From Paracoccus tegillarcae (GTDB taxonomy: Bacteria > Pseudomonadota > Alphaproteobacteria > Rhodobacterales > Rhodobacteraceae), in NCBI RefSeq assembly GCF_002847305.1, contig NZ_CP025408.1, positions 2,191,001-2,255,000 on the forward strand: 64,000 nucleotides of DNA, written 5' to 3'. The notes under the pieces were generated by a model. The model had not been told where the DNA came from and did not search any database. It saw only the letters and a list, made by a program, of their open reading frames with translations. The translations under genes and the position numbers were made by a program. Below are positions 1 through 8,078 of the stretch, in pieces (position 1 is the stretch's first letter; each line of letters begins with the position of its first letter).

Positions 1-5
1 AACCG

Positions 6-31
6 CGGTGCATTTTTGCACCGAAGTTTTT
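6..31 (+). terminator. Hairpin with T-run at the window edge
   Basis: A perfect 7-bp stem (CGGTGCA at 6-12, TGCACCG at 17-23) closes a TTTT loop and is followed by AAG and five T residues. This fits a rho-independent terminator of a gene lying before the window, but that gene is not visible, so the role is inferred. Confidence 0.55.
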
Positions 32-104
32 CGGGGGCCGCAGCTTGCGGGTGCCCTGCGCCATCCATATATTGCACGATCTGCAAATTCGTAAGGTTTG
101 AGCC

Positions 105-1361
105 ATGTCCGTGCAAGACGATACCGGCGCACTTCACTCTGTTGGTGCGACAGGCGGTCCGCCGCGTGATCGCTTGCTTGCTGACCCGCGCGCCTGGGGG
201 CTGATGCTGGCGGCGATGCTGACCATCATGTCAAACGCCACCATCACCCCGGCGCTGCCGGGACTGCAGGCGATGTTTGGCGACAATCCCAATGCCGAGC
301 TGCTGACCCGGTTGCTGATCACCGCGCCCTCGCTGTTGGTGGCCATCGTCGCACCCTTTGCGGGCGTGGTGGTCGACCGTCTGGGACGGCGGCCGCCCTT
401 GTTCACCGGCTTGATCGTCTACGCCATCGCCGGGACGGCGGGGCTGTATCTGGCCTCGCTCGAGGCGATCCTGGCCAGCCGTCTGGCGCTGGGTCTGGGC
501 GTCGCCGCGATCATGACCGCGCAGGCGGCGCTGATCGGCGATTATTTCGACGGTCCCGCACGCGGGCGGCTGATGGGCTATCAGATCGCCGCGACAAATC
601 TGGGCGGGCTGGTCTTTGTGATGACGGCGGGCGTGCTGGCCGCGCATGATCCGCGTCTGCCCTTTGCCATCTATGCGCTGTCTCTGGTGATGATCCCGTT
701 CCTGTGGCGCGTCCTGCCCGAACCCGTGGCCCTGTCTGCGGGCGACCGTGCCGCCGTCGCCGATCCCGGCGAGCCGGGCTGGCCGATGACGGTGGCGATC
801 ATGGCGGCCGCGCCGGGGCTGACCTTTGTCATCTTCTACGCCGTGCCGACGCAATTGCCCTATCACCTGGCCGAGATTGGCCTGGCCGATCCGCGCCAGA
901 CCGGCGAGGTCATGGGCACGATGATGATGGCGGCGGCGGTGATGGCGGTGGCCTCGGGCTATCTGCGCCCGATCCTGGGCCGGATCGGCATGCCGGTCAT
1001 CGGTTATCTGTCGCTGACAACCGGCTTTATCCTGCTGGCAATGGCGCAGGGTCTGGGGATGGCGATGGCCGGAACCGCGCTGACCGGCGCCGGGCTGGGG
1101 CTGGTCATCCCGACCTTTATCACCACGGCGCTCAATGCCGCGCCCGCGCATCGGCGGGGTCTGGTCTCGGGTCTGGTCACTTCGGCCTTCTTTCTGGGCC
1201 AGTTTCTGTCGCCGCTTGCCATGCAGCCGCTGATCGTTCACTGGGGCTATGCAACGGCCTTTGGCATCGGTGCTGCCGGCTTTGCGCTGCTGGCGCTGCT
1301 GCTGATCCTGGCGCTACGCAACCGCGCGGCGCCAGTGGACAACCCCGCGGGGGCGCACTAG
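105..1361 (+). CDS. MFS transporter, drug-efflux type
   Basis: Inner-membrane secondary transporter of the major facilitator superfamily, probably a proton-driven exporter. The 418-residue length and about 12 hydrophobic segments fit the family. The loop after the second segment carries an MFS motif A-like stretch (GVVVDRLGRRP, about residues 86-96). A soluble N-terminus of about 30 residues precedes the first helix. The ATG at 105 follows a TAAGG ribosome-binding site. It is followed after 30 bp by an ABC exporter pair on the same strand, so the three may form an efflux cluster. Substrate cannot be read from sequence; sugar or amino-acid export is possible. Confidence 0.88.
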   Translation: MSVQDDTGALHSVGATGGPPRDRLLADPRAWGLMLAAMLTIMSNATITPALPGLQAMFGDNPNAELLTRLLITAPSLLVAIVAPFAGVVVDRLGRRPPLFTGLIVYAIAGTAGLYLASLEAILASRLALGLGVAAIMTAQAALIGDYFDGPARGRLMGYQIAATNLGGLVFVMTAGVLAAHDPRLPFAIYALSLVMIPFLWRVLPEPVALSAGDRAAVADPGEPGWPMTVAIMAAAPGLTFVIFYAVPTQLPYHLAEIGLADPRQTGEVMGTMMMAAAVMAVASGYLRPILGRIGMPVIGYLSLTTGFILLAMAQGLGMAMAGTALTGAGLGLVIPTFITTALNAAPAHRRGLVSGLVTSAFFLGQFLSPLAMQPLIVHWGYATAFGIGAAGFALLALLLILALRNRAAPVDNPAGAH

Positions 1362-1391
1362 CGTCACCGCGCAATAACGAGGAGTCGCGAC

Positions 1392-2321
1392 ATGACCAAC
1401 GCGATCATCGAAATCGATCACATTTCGAAAGAATATGACAGCGGCACCAAGGCGCTGAACGAAGTCAGCCTGACCATCGAACAGGGCGAGATCCTGGCGC
1501 TGCTGGGCCCGAACGGCGCCGGCAAGACGACGCTGATCTCGATCATCTGCGGGCTGGTTGTGCCAACCGGCGGCAGGATTCTGGTCGGCGGACACGATAT
1601 CCGCACCGACTGGCGCCCGGCCCGTGAACTGATCGGGCTGGTGCCACAGGAAATCGCGCTCGATCTGTTCGAGACGGTCGAGAATTGCGTGAAATTCTCG
1701 CGCGGGCTTTACGGCAAGGGGCCCGATCCCGCCTATGTCGAACAGTTGCTGCGCAGCCTGACGCTGTGGGAAAAGAAAGACGCCCAGATCCGCGAATTGT
1801 CGGGCGGCATGAAACGCCGGGTGCTGATCGCCAAGGCGCTGGCGCATCAGCCGCGCGTGCTGTTTCTGGACGAACCGACCGCCGGTGTCGACGTCACCCT
1901 GCGGCGCGAGATGTGGCAGGTCGTGCGCAAGCTGCGCGAAAGCGGCGTGACCATCATCCTGACGACGCATTATCTGGAAGAGGCCGAAGAGATGGCCGAC
2001 CGGATCGGCGTCATCAGCAAGGGCGAATTGCTGCTGGTGCGGCCCAAGGCCGAGCTGATGCAGGAATTCTCGCGCAAGACGCTGGTGATCGAACTGGATC
2101 AGCCGCTGCAAAGCCTGCCCGCGGGGCTTGAGGGCCGCGAGTTGACGCTGGCCGATGACGGGCAAAGCATCGTTTTCGAATATTCGACCGCCAGTGGCCG
2201 CAGCGGCATCGGCCGCCTGCTGGCCGATCTGTCCGGCGCCGGCATCGCCGTGCGCGACGTGTCGACCAAGCAATCCAATCTGGAGGATATCTTTCTGGAT
2301 CTGGTGGAGGAAAAAGCATGA
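1392..2321 (+). CDS. ABC-2 type transporter ATP-binding protein
   Basis: Cytoplasmic ATPase that powers the permease encoded directly downstream. At 309 residues it has one ABC domain: Walker [10 protein letters not shown] at 39-47, signature LSGGM at 136-140, Walker B VLFLDEP at 156-162, and the switch histidine in [11 protein letters not shown]. The C-terminal 80 residues form the extension usual in drug or polysaccharide ABC-2 exporters (YadG and DrrA-like proteins). A good site, GAGG, lies ahead of the ATG. Its stop overlaps the permease start by 4 bp (ATGA), indicating translational coupling. Exported substrate is unknown. Confidence 0.92.
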   Translation: MTNAIIEIDHISKEYDSGTKALNEVSLTIEQGEILALLGPNGAGKTTLISIICGLVVPTGGRILVGGHDIRTDWRPARELIGLVPQEIALDLFETVENCVKFSRGLYGKGPDPAYVEQLLRSLTLWEKKDAQIRELSGGMKRRVLIAKALAHQPRVLFLDEPTAGVDVTLRREMWQVVRKLRESGVTIILTTHYLEEAEEMADRIGVISKGELLLVRPKAELMQEFSRKTLVIELDQPLQSLPAGLEGRELTLADDGQSIVFEYSTASGRSGIGRLLADLSGAGIAVRDVSTKQSNLEDIFLDLVEEKA

Positions 2322-3079
2322 ACTGGCAATCCGTCCAGGCGATCTTCAACAAAGAGATGATGCGCTTTTTCCGGACCCTGACACAGTCGATCGCCTCGCC
2401 GGTGATTTCGACAACGCTCTATTTCGTCGTCTTCGGCGCGGCCATCGGCAGCCGCATCCAGGCCGTCGAGGGCATCCAGTACGGCGCCTTCATCGTGCCC
2501 GGCCTGATGATGCTGACGGTGTTGCAGCAATCGGTCTCCAATGCCAGTTTCGGGATCTATTTTCCGAAATTCTCGGGCACGATCTACGAGATACTCGTCG
2601 CGCCGACCGGCTGGATCGAGGTTGTTCTGGGCTTTGTCGGTGCGGCGGCGGTCAAGGCGATCTTCGTGGCCCTGCTGATCCTCGCGACCAGCTTTTTCTT
2701 TGTCGACATGACCATCATGCACCCGTTCTGGATGCTGGCATTTCTGGTCTTTACCGCCGTGGCATTTTCGCTGCTGGGCTTTATCATCGGGCTTTGGGCC
2801 AAGAATTTCGAGCAGTTGCAGATCATCCCGATGATGGTCATCACGCCGCTCGTCTTTCTGGGCGGCGCCTTCTACTCGGCCAGCATGTTGCCGCCCTTCT
2901 GGGAGGCGGTGGCGAAACTGAACCCGGTGCTCTACCTGATCTCGGGCTTCCGCTGGGCGTTTTTCGGGCTGGCCGATGTGCCGGTGGGCGTGTCGCTGGT
3001 GGCGGTGGCGATCATGATCATCGCGCTTCTGGTGGCCATCCGCCTGATCTTCCTGACCGGCTGGCGTTTGCGCGAATAG
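2318..3079 (+). CDS. ABC-2 type transporter permease
   Basis: Membrane subunit of the exporter, 253 residues with about six hydrophobic segments and the ABC-2 layout (YadH-like): a short amphipathic N-terminus ([19 protein letters not shown]), then paired helices, with the family's conserved region near [16 protein letters not shown] in the second half. It starts within the stop codon of the ATPase gene, so the two are one transcription unit and presumably assemble as a dimer of each subunit. Substrate unknown; drug, lipid or polysaccharide export are all seen in the family. Confidence 0.9.
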   Translation: MNWQSVQAIFNKEMMRFFRTLTQSIASPVISTTLYFVVFGAAIGSRIQAVEGIQYGAFIVPGLMMLTVLQQSVSNASFGIYFPKFSGTIYEILVAPTGWIEVVLGFVGAAAVKAIFVALLILATSFFFVDMTIMHPFWMLAFLVFTAVAFSLLGFIIGLWAKNFEQLQIIPMMVITPLVFLGGAFYSASMLPPFWEAVAKLNPVLYLISGFRWAFFGLADVPVGVSLVAVAIMIIALLVAIRLIFLTGWRLRE

Positions 3080-3134
3080 GTGCGCGCCGCCACACCTTAG
3101 GGTGGACAAGGTCACGGGACCGTGAGAACCTTGA

Positions 3135-3148
3135 TTGATAAAAATCAA
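3135..3148. promoter_or_regulatory. FNR/ANR-type box (TTGAT-N4-ATCAA)
   Basis: TTGATAAAAATCAA is a perfect palindromic match to the FNR-family consensus, bound in Paracoccus relatives by FnrP or NNR-type regulators. Its centre lies only about 22 bp before the ATG at 3164. That is too close for a class II activator site (-41.5) unless transcription starts inside the gene, so repression, or a role for an overlapping promoter, is more likely. Confidence 0.7.
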
Positions 3149-3163
3149 AGTGAGGGACTAACC

Positions 3164-3673
3164 ATGGGCTCAAAAGTTCTTTGGATTATCATCGGGGTGC
3201 TGTCGATCATCGCGGGTATCTTCGCCTTGGCGAACCCGCTGGCGGCAACCCTGACAGCCACGCTGATTGCGGGCTGGGGCTTCCTGATCGTCGGCGTTCT
3301 GCAGATTGTCGCCGTTTTCCAGGCCGAGGGCTGGGGCGGGCGCATCTGGGCCGGCGTGCTGGCCGCTGCGTTCATTCTGGTCGGTATCCAGCTACTCGGT
3401 AACCCGCTGGAAGGCACGATTTCCCTGACCGTTGCCGTCGGCATCCTGTTCATGATCACCGGCATCGCCCGGATCATCATGTCCTTCTCGCTTCAGCGCG
3501 GAGGCGGGTTCTGGCTGGTTCTGCTCAGCGGCGTCCTGGCGGTTATCCTGTCGCTCATGATCTTCTCGAACTTCCCGCAATCGGCAGCAGTGATGCTGGG
3601 CGTCATGCTGGCGGTCGAACTGATCTCGAACGGCGTCGCGATGATCGTCCTCGGCTCGACCGCGAGGAAATAA
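3164..3673 (+). CDS. HdeD/DUF308 family membrane protein
   Basis: Small inner-membrane protein of 169 residues with six predicted transmembrane segments arranged as three pairs, typical of the HdeD/DUF308 family (acid-resistance membrane protein HdeD in E. coli; the biochemical function is not known). The ATG at 3164 is preceded by GAGGGA and was preferred to a GTG 42 bases upstream because the protein then starts [11 protein letters not shown], directly at the first helix as in relatives. The perfect FNR box just upstream suggests oxygen- or nitric-oxide-linked control. It converges on the gene at 3687 with only 13 bp between the stops. Confidence 0.85.
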   Translation: MGSKVLWIIIGVLSIIAGIFALANPLAATLTATLIAGWGFLIVGVLQIVAVFQAEGWGGRIWAGVLAAAFILVGIQLLGNPLEGTISLTVAVGILFMITGIARIIMSFSLQRGGGFWLVLLSGVLAVILSLMIFSNFPQSAAVMLGVMLAVELISNGVAMIVLGSTARK

Positions 3674-3686
3674 CGGCCGCTCGACG

Positions 3687-4136
3687 TCAACCATCGTTGG
3701 ACCAGCAGAACTTGATCTGCGGGTCCAACTTCTTGTACTGCGCCGCCGACATGGTGTGCATCTGCAGCGAATATTGCCATTCCGCATACCAGCGCCGGCG
3801 TATCTCACCCCGATAATGCTGCCCCATCAGATCGCCGACAATCGGTGGGATGAAACTGGTCCCCTTGACGCGCGGCGCGTGAAACCCGACCCGCGCCTGC
3901 GGACCGATGCAGGCATTCGGCAGGGTCAGGTACAGGGTGCAGGCCGACCGGCAGTACCCCCTGATCCGCACCAGCTTGCCAGAGCTTTGCAACTGGTTCC
4001 GCCGCGCGATGGCCTGCAACACATTGCCGCCGGAATCGTTGACGATATCAATGACCTCGCGCGCCGCGGCAGGGCCGGGCGGCAGGCTGAACAACGACAG
4101 GCCAAGGACAATCGGGATAAGCGCATGTCTGATCAT
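3687..4136 (-). CDS. Secreted ClpP-like fold protein, unknown function
   Basis: A 149-residue protein with a signal peptide ([15 protein letters not shown]... up to about residue 26). The mature part resembles periplasmic ClpP/crotonase-fold proteins: a GGNVLQAI segment, then a glycine-free [11 protein letters not shown] turn with the candidate nucleophile serine between two cysteines, then VGFHAPR with a candidate histidine. In true ClpP proteases serine and histidine sit in comparable places, but here no third residue can be assigned and activity is uncertain. Two extra cysteines (near CIGP and the C-terminal CWSNDG) suggest disulfides. The ATG at 4136 was chosen over an upstream one at 4178 because it begins the signal peptide. 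Confidence 0.65.
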   Translation of the reverse strand: MIRHALIPIVLGLSLFSLPPGPAAAREVIDIVNDSGGNVLQAIARRNQLQSSGKLVRIRGYCRSACTLYLTLPNACIGPQARVGFHAPRVKGTSFIPPIVGDLMGQHYRGEIRRRWYAEWQYSLQMHTMSAAQYKKLDPQIKFCWSNDG

Positions 4137-4298
4137 GGCCCCACATTGCGACAGCCACCCCGCAAGGAAAACCCACATTGCCGCGAGATGAGCGAGAGCA
4201 GATCACCCGCCCGCGCGCCCGATCACGACTGCGTAGCCCTGCCGCGACTGGCAAAAAAGCGGTTCCCACTTTTTCACGCAATGCTCTATAGGGCAGGG

Positions 4299-5663
4299 AT
4301 GATCCAGAATCCGCCCAATCTGCGCCCCGATCTTGCCCGCGCCCATATCCCCGAAACGCGGCGCGACGGCCAGCCGACCATCGGCATGGTCAGCCTTGGC
4401 TGTCCCAAGGCGCTGGTCGACAGCGAACGCATCCTGACCCGCCTGCGCGCCGAGGGCTACGCGATCAGCCCCGACTATTCCGGCGCCGATGCGGTGATCG
4501 TGAACACCTGCGGCTTTCTGGACAGCGCCAAGGCGGAATCGCTGCAGGCCATCGGCGAGGCCCTGCAGGAAAACGGCAAGGTGATCGTGACCGGCTGCCT
4601 TGGCGCCGAGCCCGACTATATCACCGGCGCCCATCCCAAGGTGCTGGCGGTGACGGGCCCGCACCAATACGAACAGGTGCTCGACGCCGTGCACGGTGCC
4701 GTGCCGCCCAGCCCCGATCCCTTCATCGACCTGCTGCCCGCATCCGGCGTCACCCTGACGCCCCGGCATTACAGCTATCTCAAGATCTCCGAGGGCTGTA
4801 ACCACAAATGCAAATTCTGCATCATCCCCGATATGCGCGGCCGCCTGGTCAGCCGCCCCGCCCATGCGGTGATCCGAGAGGCCGAAAAGCTGGTCGAGGC
4901 CGGGGTCAGGGAACTGCTGGTCATCTCGCAGGACACCTCGGCCTACGGGCTTGACCGCAAGTTCGAAACCGAACGCGGCCACCGCTCGCATATCGTCGAT
5001 CTCGCCCGCGATCTGGGCGGTCTGGGCGCATGGGTGCGGCTGCACTATGTCTACCCCTATCCCTATGTGCGCGACCTGATCCCGCTGATGGCCGATGGGC
5101 TGGTGCTGCCCTATCTGGACATCCCGTTCCAGCACGCCCACCCCGACACGCTGAAACGCATGGCGCGCCCCGCCGCAGGGGCCAAAACGCTGGACGAGAT
5201 CGCCGCATGGCGCGCGGTCTGCCCCGACATCACCCTGCGCTCGACCTTCATCGTCGGCTATCCCGGCGAGACCGAGGCAGAGTTCCAGACCCTGCTCGAC
5301 TGGATGGACGAGGCGCAACTGGACCGCGTCGGCGCCTTCCAATACGAAAACGTCGCCGGCGCGCGCGCCAACGCGCTGCCCGACCATGTGCCGGCTGACG
5401 TCAAACAGGACCGCTTTGACCGCTTCATGCAAAAGGCGCAGGCAATCTCCGAGGCCAGACTGGCCGCCAGGGTCGGACGCCGCATCGAGGTGATCGTGGA
5501 CGAGGTCGACGCCGACGGCGCCACCTGCCGCACCAAGGCCGACGCCCCCGAAATCGACGGCAACCTGTTCATCGACGAAGGCTTCGAGGCCCTGACCCCC
5601 GGCGACATCGTCGAGGTCACGGTAGACGAGGCCGGCGAATACGACCTCTGGGGCCGCCTCTAG
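4299..5663 (+). CDS. rimO: Ribosomal protein uS12 methylthiotransferase RimO
   Basis: Radical SAM enzyme that adds a methylthio group to an aspartate of ribosomal protein uS12. The 454-residue chain has the MTTase N-terminal domain with its three cluster cysteines (C35 in [10 protein letters not shown]71 in NTCGFLD, C100 in TGCLG), the radical-SAM motif C167-x3-C171-x2-C174 in [10 protein letters not shown], and a C-terminal TRAM domain ending in [18 protein letters not shown] is characteristic of RimO rather than MiaB. The ATG at 4299 was selected because family members begin shortly before this motif; an in-frame ATG at 4281 is possible. The reading frame stays open upstream to 3756, but that part overlaps the opposite-strand gene and is not conserved in style. 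Confidence 0.95.
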   Translation: MIQNPPNLRPDLARAHIPETRRDGQPTIGMVSLGCPKALVDSERILTRLRAEGYAISPDYSGADAVIVNTCGFLDSAKAESLQAIGEALQENGKVIVTGCLGAEPDYITGAHPKVLAVTGPHQYEQVLDAVHGAVPPSPDPFIDLLPASGVTLTPRHYSYLKISEGCNHKCKFCIIPDMRGRLVSRPAHAVIREAEKLVEAGVRELLVISQDTSAYGLDRKFETERGHRSHIVDLARDLGGLGAWVRLHYVYPYPYVRDLIPLMADGLVLPYLDIPFQHAHPDTLKRMARPAAGAKTLDEIAAWRAVCPDITLRSTFIVGYPGETEAEFQTLLDWMDEAQLDRVGAFQYENVAGARANALPDHVPADVKQDRFDRFMQKAQAISEARLAARVGRRIEVIVDEVDADGATCRTKADAPEIDGNLFIDEGFEALTPGDIVEVTVDEAGEYDLWGRL

Positions 5664-5922
5664 CCCGCCCCATGACATCGGCGATCACCACGAACGACCC
5701 AACGCCCCGGCCGCGATCAACGCCCGCCTTCCCAAGTCTGCTTTTGAGGGCTTGGTGCCCAACACGGCGCCCGCGCATTCGCAAGTGCAGCAGCACGACG
5801 CCGAGCAATGACGGCCCTCTGCAGACGCTGGCGCGTAGCAACTCCGCTGCAACGCAGCACATCGGTGGAGGCCATTTTCTGCTAAGCTGAAACCAGGGTG
5901 AAGATAGAAACTGCGGTTTGTG
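5664..5922. other. Spacer between rimO and the AT-rich islet
   Basis: No convincing gene. Base composition is host-like up to about 5860 and then falls, marking the left edge of the islet that carries the cyclase/protease pair. An open minus-strand frame of 82 codons covers most of it, but it is cysteine-rich, has no recognisable family and no good start, so it may be a remnant at the junction. I found no direct repeat matching the right flank. Confidence 0.5.
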
Positions 5923-6999
5923 TCATTCCGCACTTGTTTCTTCTTCCCCTTCTAAAGGTCTAAGCGAGGCATCCTCGAAGTCCAGACATTCTGGGGATAA
6001 TGTGTCTTCATCGCCATTATTGCCTCCGTCGATTTCCGTTTTCTTCTCACCTTCAAGGTGTTTGGAAATAATCTCTCTGTGCTCGGAATAGCTTTCGGGA
6101 AAACCAACTTCGTTGGCGTTGCTATCAGCTTTTAACATTATTTCGTCTGTCCCAACCACTTTACAATAAGCGGCTAGGTATGATGAAACCTTGGCTGGGT
6201 TGGGGGACTCATCTTCTCGAAGCACTTCCCGCTCAAGCTGCTTTGCATCCCGTGTCGGAAGGAGGTCCATCGTGTCTATGAACAATAACGGATAGGGCTC
6301 ATTCTTGTTTACGCCCTTTAAAACCATGGGGCGCTCCATGCGAACTTGGTATCCGAAGCTCAGATCTGGACCATCAGTTGCGAGGAGGCGCGCCAATTGA
6401 ACGCTTAGCACAAACCTGTCCGGCTGCGCCTTATCTGCCACTCGAAATCCTGTATCTATCGCCTTGCCAAGGAAATCGAATTCGAATGGTTTCTCATCTG
6501 CCGAACGCTCTAGCGCCTCAGATGCAGGTAGTAGTTCTGGGCCGCCATGGCCTGTCCTTAGTTGTACAGTGCGATTAGGTTCAGGAAAGGCCGCCAGCCA
6601 GCCTGCACCTTTAACGTTCAATTCAACGTCTTGATCTTTAAGAGCTTTGCGATAATGGTATAAGGTTTTCACGAATGCATGGAGCGCGACAGCACATGAC
6701 TTTTTATTCGTAACGCGTCCGCAGAAAACAAGCTCGTCACCGACGGCCTTCCAAAGCTGCGGACACGTATCCGCACCTACGCTAGCATTCTTTTGCTGCT
6801 GAAACTCATGTGCAAATAAGCTTGGGAAATCGGAGTAGAAACTCTGGAATACAGTCACCCAACTTGGCGTTGCCCCAGCCTTTCTGGCCTCACCCTCTTT
6901 AGAATTCTTGAACGCAGTAGACCCGCTAAGGTCTACGGACAAAAACAAGCGTATGCGGTAGTCTGCAGCTTCGAATCTTAGCGTTTCAAGTTCGGGCAT
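5923..6999 (-). CDS. Class III nucleotide cyclase-like protein
   Basis: A 358-residue cytoplasmic protein not matched to a named family, but with the class III nucleotidyl cyclase pattern over residues 15-205. Metal-binding aspartates are D23 in SVDLSGSTAF and D88 in WKAVGDEL; K84 sits where the base-contacting lysine lies in adenylyl cyclases. DFLGKAIDTGFR (175-186) aligns with the D-x-x-G-x-x-V-N-x-x-x-R block: D175 and R186 are kept, while the transition-state asparagine is D182. After about 245 the chain is unassigned and ends in a strongly acidic tail (about 315-358). The start overlaps the upstream metalloprotease gene by 14 bp, so they are co-translated. G+C is far below neighbours: I counted 26 of 60 bases at 6061-6120 against 44 of 60 at 9001-9060. 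It may make a cyclic nucleotide signal; a Pycsar-like defence role is a hypothesis only. Confidence 0.7.
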   Translation of the reverse strand: MPELETLRFEAADYRIRLFLSVDLSGSTAFKNSKEGEARKAGATPSWVTVFQSFYSDFPSLFAHEFQQQKNASVGADTCPQLWKAVGDELVFCGRVTNKKSCAVALHAFVKTLYHYRKALKDQDVELNVKGAGWLAAFPEPNRTVQLRTGHGGPELLPASEALERSADEKPFEFDFLGKAIDTGFRVADKAQPDRFVLSVQLARLLATDGPDLSFGYQVRMERPMVLKGVNKNEPYPLLFIDTMDLLPTRDAKQLEREVLREDESPNPAKVSSYLAAYCKVVGTDEIMLKADSNANEVGFPESYSEHREIISKHLEGEKKTEIDGGNNGDEDTLSPECLDFEDASLRPLEGEEETSAE

Positions 7000-7546
7000 G
7001 TATTCCCAACGTCTTTGCCCTCACCTCAACCGCTGCCTGTGTGACACCAAACGTCTCGCTGGCGACGCCGTTATGATACGCATTAAAAAAATCTTCCTTT
7101 GGCATGAGGAAGGCAGATGCAAACCAGTTTGCCTCCCATTCACACCTAACCAGAGTTCTGTCGCTCTCATCAACCCAGCGTGTGGCGCGCATACCATTCC
7201 CTGCGTGAGCCTTTTTCACCCTTGGCCAGTGCAGCAAAAGATGTCCTAGTTCATGCGCAACTGTGAAATTATCGCGAAGCGCTCCTGTTTCAGACGAAAG
7301 ATGAATGACAAAGGACCCATCAGGCTCCACTAAGATGGCATCGGTCTGATCATCGTCGAACATCCCAATGTATTCGATTTTGCCACGATTCCGGGACACA
7401 AGCTTGGGTAAGTCGAAACCGCTGGTGAGACCGACTTTCGCTCTTAGATTTTCTGCAAAAGCCCAAACATTAGATTTGCTTGCTTGTGAAGGGATGGGGG
7501 GCAGATGCTCATACTCATGTGTTTTGCTCTGCGCACCAGGCATCAT
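6986..7546 (-). CDS. ImmA/IrrE family metallo-endopeptidase
   Basis: Zinc protease-like protein of 186 residues. The HExxH motif is VAHELGHLLLHW with H98, E99 and H102; the usual downstream glutamate is in CEWEANWFASAFLMP (E138). ImmA of ICEBs1 and IrrE of Deinococcus cleave DNA-binding repressors; members also occur as toxins or defence components. No helix-turn-helix is fused here and no repressor gene is adjacent, which is unusual because the target is often encoded next door. It is the first gene of a two-gene unit with the cyclase-like gene (14-bp overlap). The start has AGGAG 8 bases before the ATG; a second ATG follows immediately. AT-rich like its partner. Confidence 0.85.
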   Translation of the reverse strand: MMPGAQSKTHEYEHLPPIPSQASKSNVWAFAENLRAKVGLTSGFDLPKLVSRNRGKIEYIGMFDDDQTDAILVEPDGSFVIHLSSETGALRDNFTVAHELGHLLLHWPRVKKAHAGNGMRATRWVDESDRTLVRCEWEANWFASAFLMPKEDFFNAYHNGVASETFGVTQAAVEVRAKTLGIHART

Positions 7547-7576
7547 GTAGGCTGCTCCTGTACAACGCGGAAAACG

Positions 7577-7605
7577 TTCATACTATGTTCTTGCGTGTCT
7601 GTCAA
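7577..7605 (-). promoter_or_regulatory. Sigma70-type promoter for the protease/cyclase pair
   Basis: Reading the minus strand, a perfect -35 hexamer TTGACA (7600-7605) is separated by exactly 17 bases from TATGAA (7577-7582), a four-of-six -10 match. It lies about 31 bases before the ATG of the metalloprotease gene, with AGGAG between. A housekeeping-type promoter fits constitutive expression. Confidence 0.65.
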
Positions 7606-7773
7606 TCCATCTGGAAAATCTCACACCTTCTACCTGATATGGCAAGCAGTTCTTTGCAAATTTGGTTCTTCATTTGCAGTCAGGGTGGCCGAGACCCAAA
7701 TGCGCGTTTTTGCTAATGAATGCCTTCGGTTCCTACCTGCAGCGAAGTTCCGCTTCCGCCCTGCTGTCCTGAT

Positions 7774-7813
7774 GCTGCGCTGACAAGATCAGGGCTGCGC
7801 TGACAAGATCAGG
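7774..7813. repeat. Perfect 20-bp tandem duplication
   Basis: The unit GCTGCGCTGACAAGATCAGG occurs twice with no spacer (7774-7793, 7794-7813). Each contains the small palindrome CTGA-N5-TCAG, and a reversed CCTGAT lies at 7768-7773, so the sites could be operator-like. It sits where base composition returns to host values, so it could also be a scar of insertion. Confidence 0.85.
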
Positions 7814-7881
7814 AATGATGCACTCACCGCGAACGCTGGCTCCGTCCCGATAACCGCCCCGCGCTGCAACACCACCGTTCT

Positions 7882-7903
7882 CAGCCTGTGTACAGCCTGT
7901 GTA
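7882..7903. repeat. 11-bp tandem duplication
   Basis: CAGCCTGTGTA is repeated twice head to tail (7882-7892, 7893-7903). It is probably replication slippage in the fdhD leader; no function is evident. Confidence 0.8.
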
Positions 7904-8078
7904 CGCGCTGTGCGCATCCGGTGCACGCTCTGTGAGGCCTGAAACCCGGCGTTTTATGGCTTTCCCGGCGCACCCGCCAAACACCGCCCCGCCGCGCACC
8001 GAACCGCCGCTGTTGCGCAACACCCCGGCCCGTGAACGCCCCTTGCAGCCCCCTCGTGCAAAGGTCAGACTGCGGCCC

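Larger units (their letters stand above)
7547..8078. other. 532-bp intergenic region, right flank of the islet
   Basis: No gene is supported; short open frames on both strands look random. It holds the promoter of the protease/cyclase pair (7577-7605), AT-rich sequence up to about 7730, then host-like sequence with a perfect 20-bp tandem duplication (7774-7813) and an 11-bp one (7882-7903). The frame of fdhD stays open upstream to 7899, but that stretch is proline-rich without family likeness and is treated as leader. Confidence 0.6.

Noticed and set aside
5685..5933. 82-codon minus-strand frame left of the islet, considered as a transposase remnant
   Set aside because: No transposase motif, no inverted repeats and no ribosome site; kept only as an unassigned spacer.
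6986..7546. Interpretation as a toxin-antitoxin or phage ImmR-ImmA pair
   Set aside because: No helix-turn-helix repressor is fused or adjacent; the only partner is the cyclase-like gene.
7899..8078. Upstream 60-codon extension of fdhD
   Set aside because: The extension is proline/arginine-rich without resemblance to FdhD, and it overlaps the tandem repeats; the family starts near 8079.
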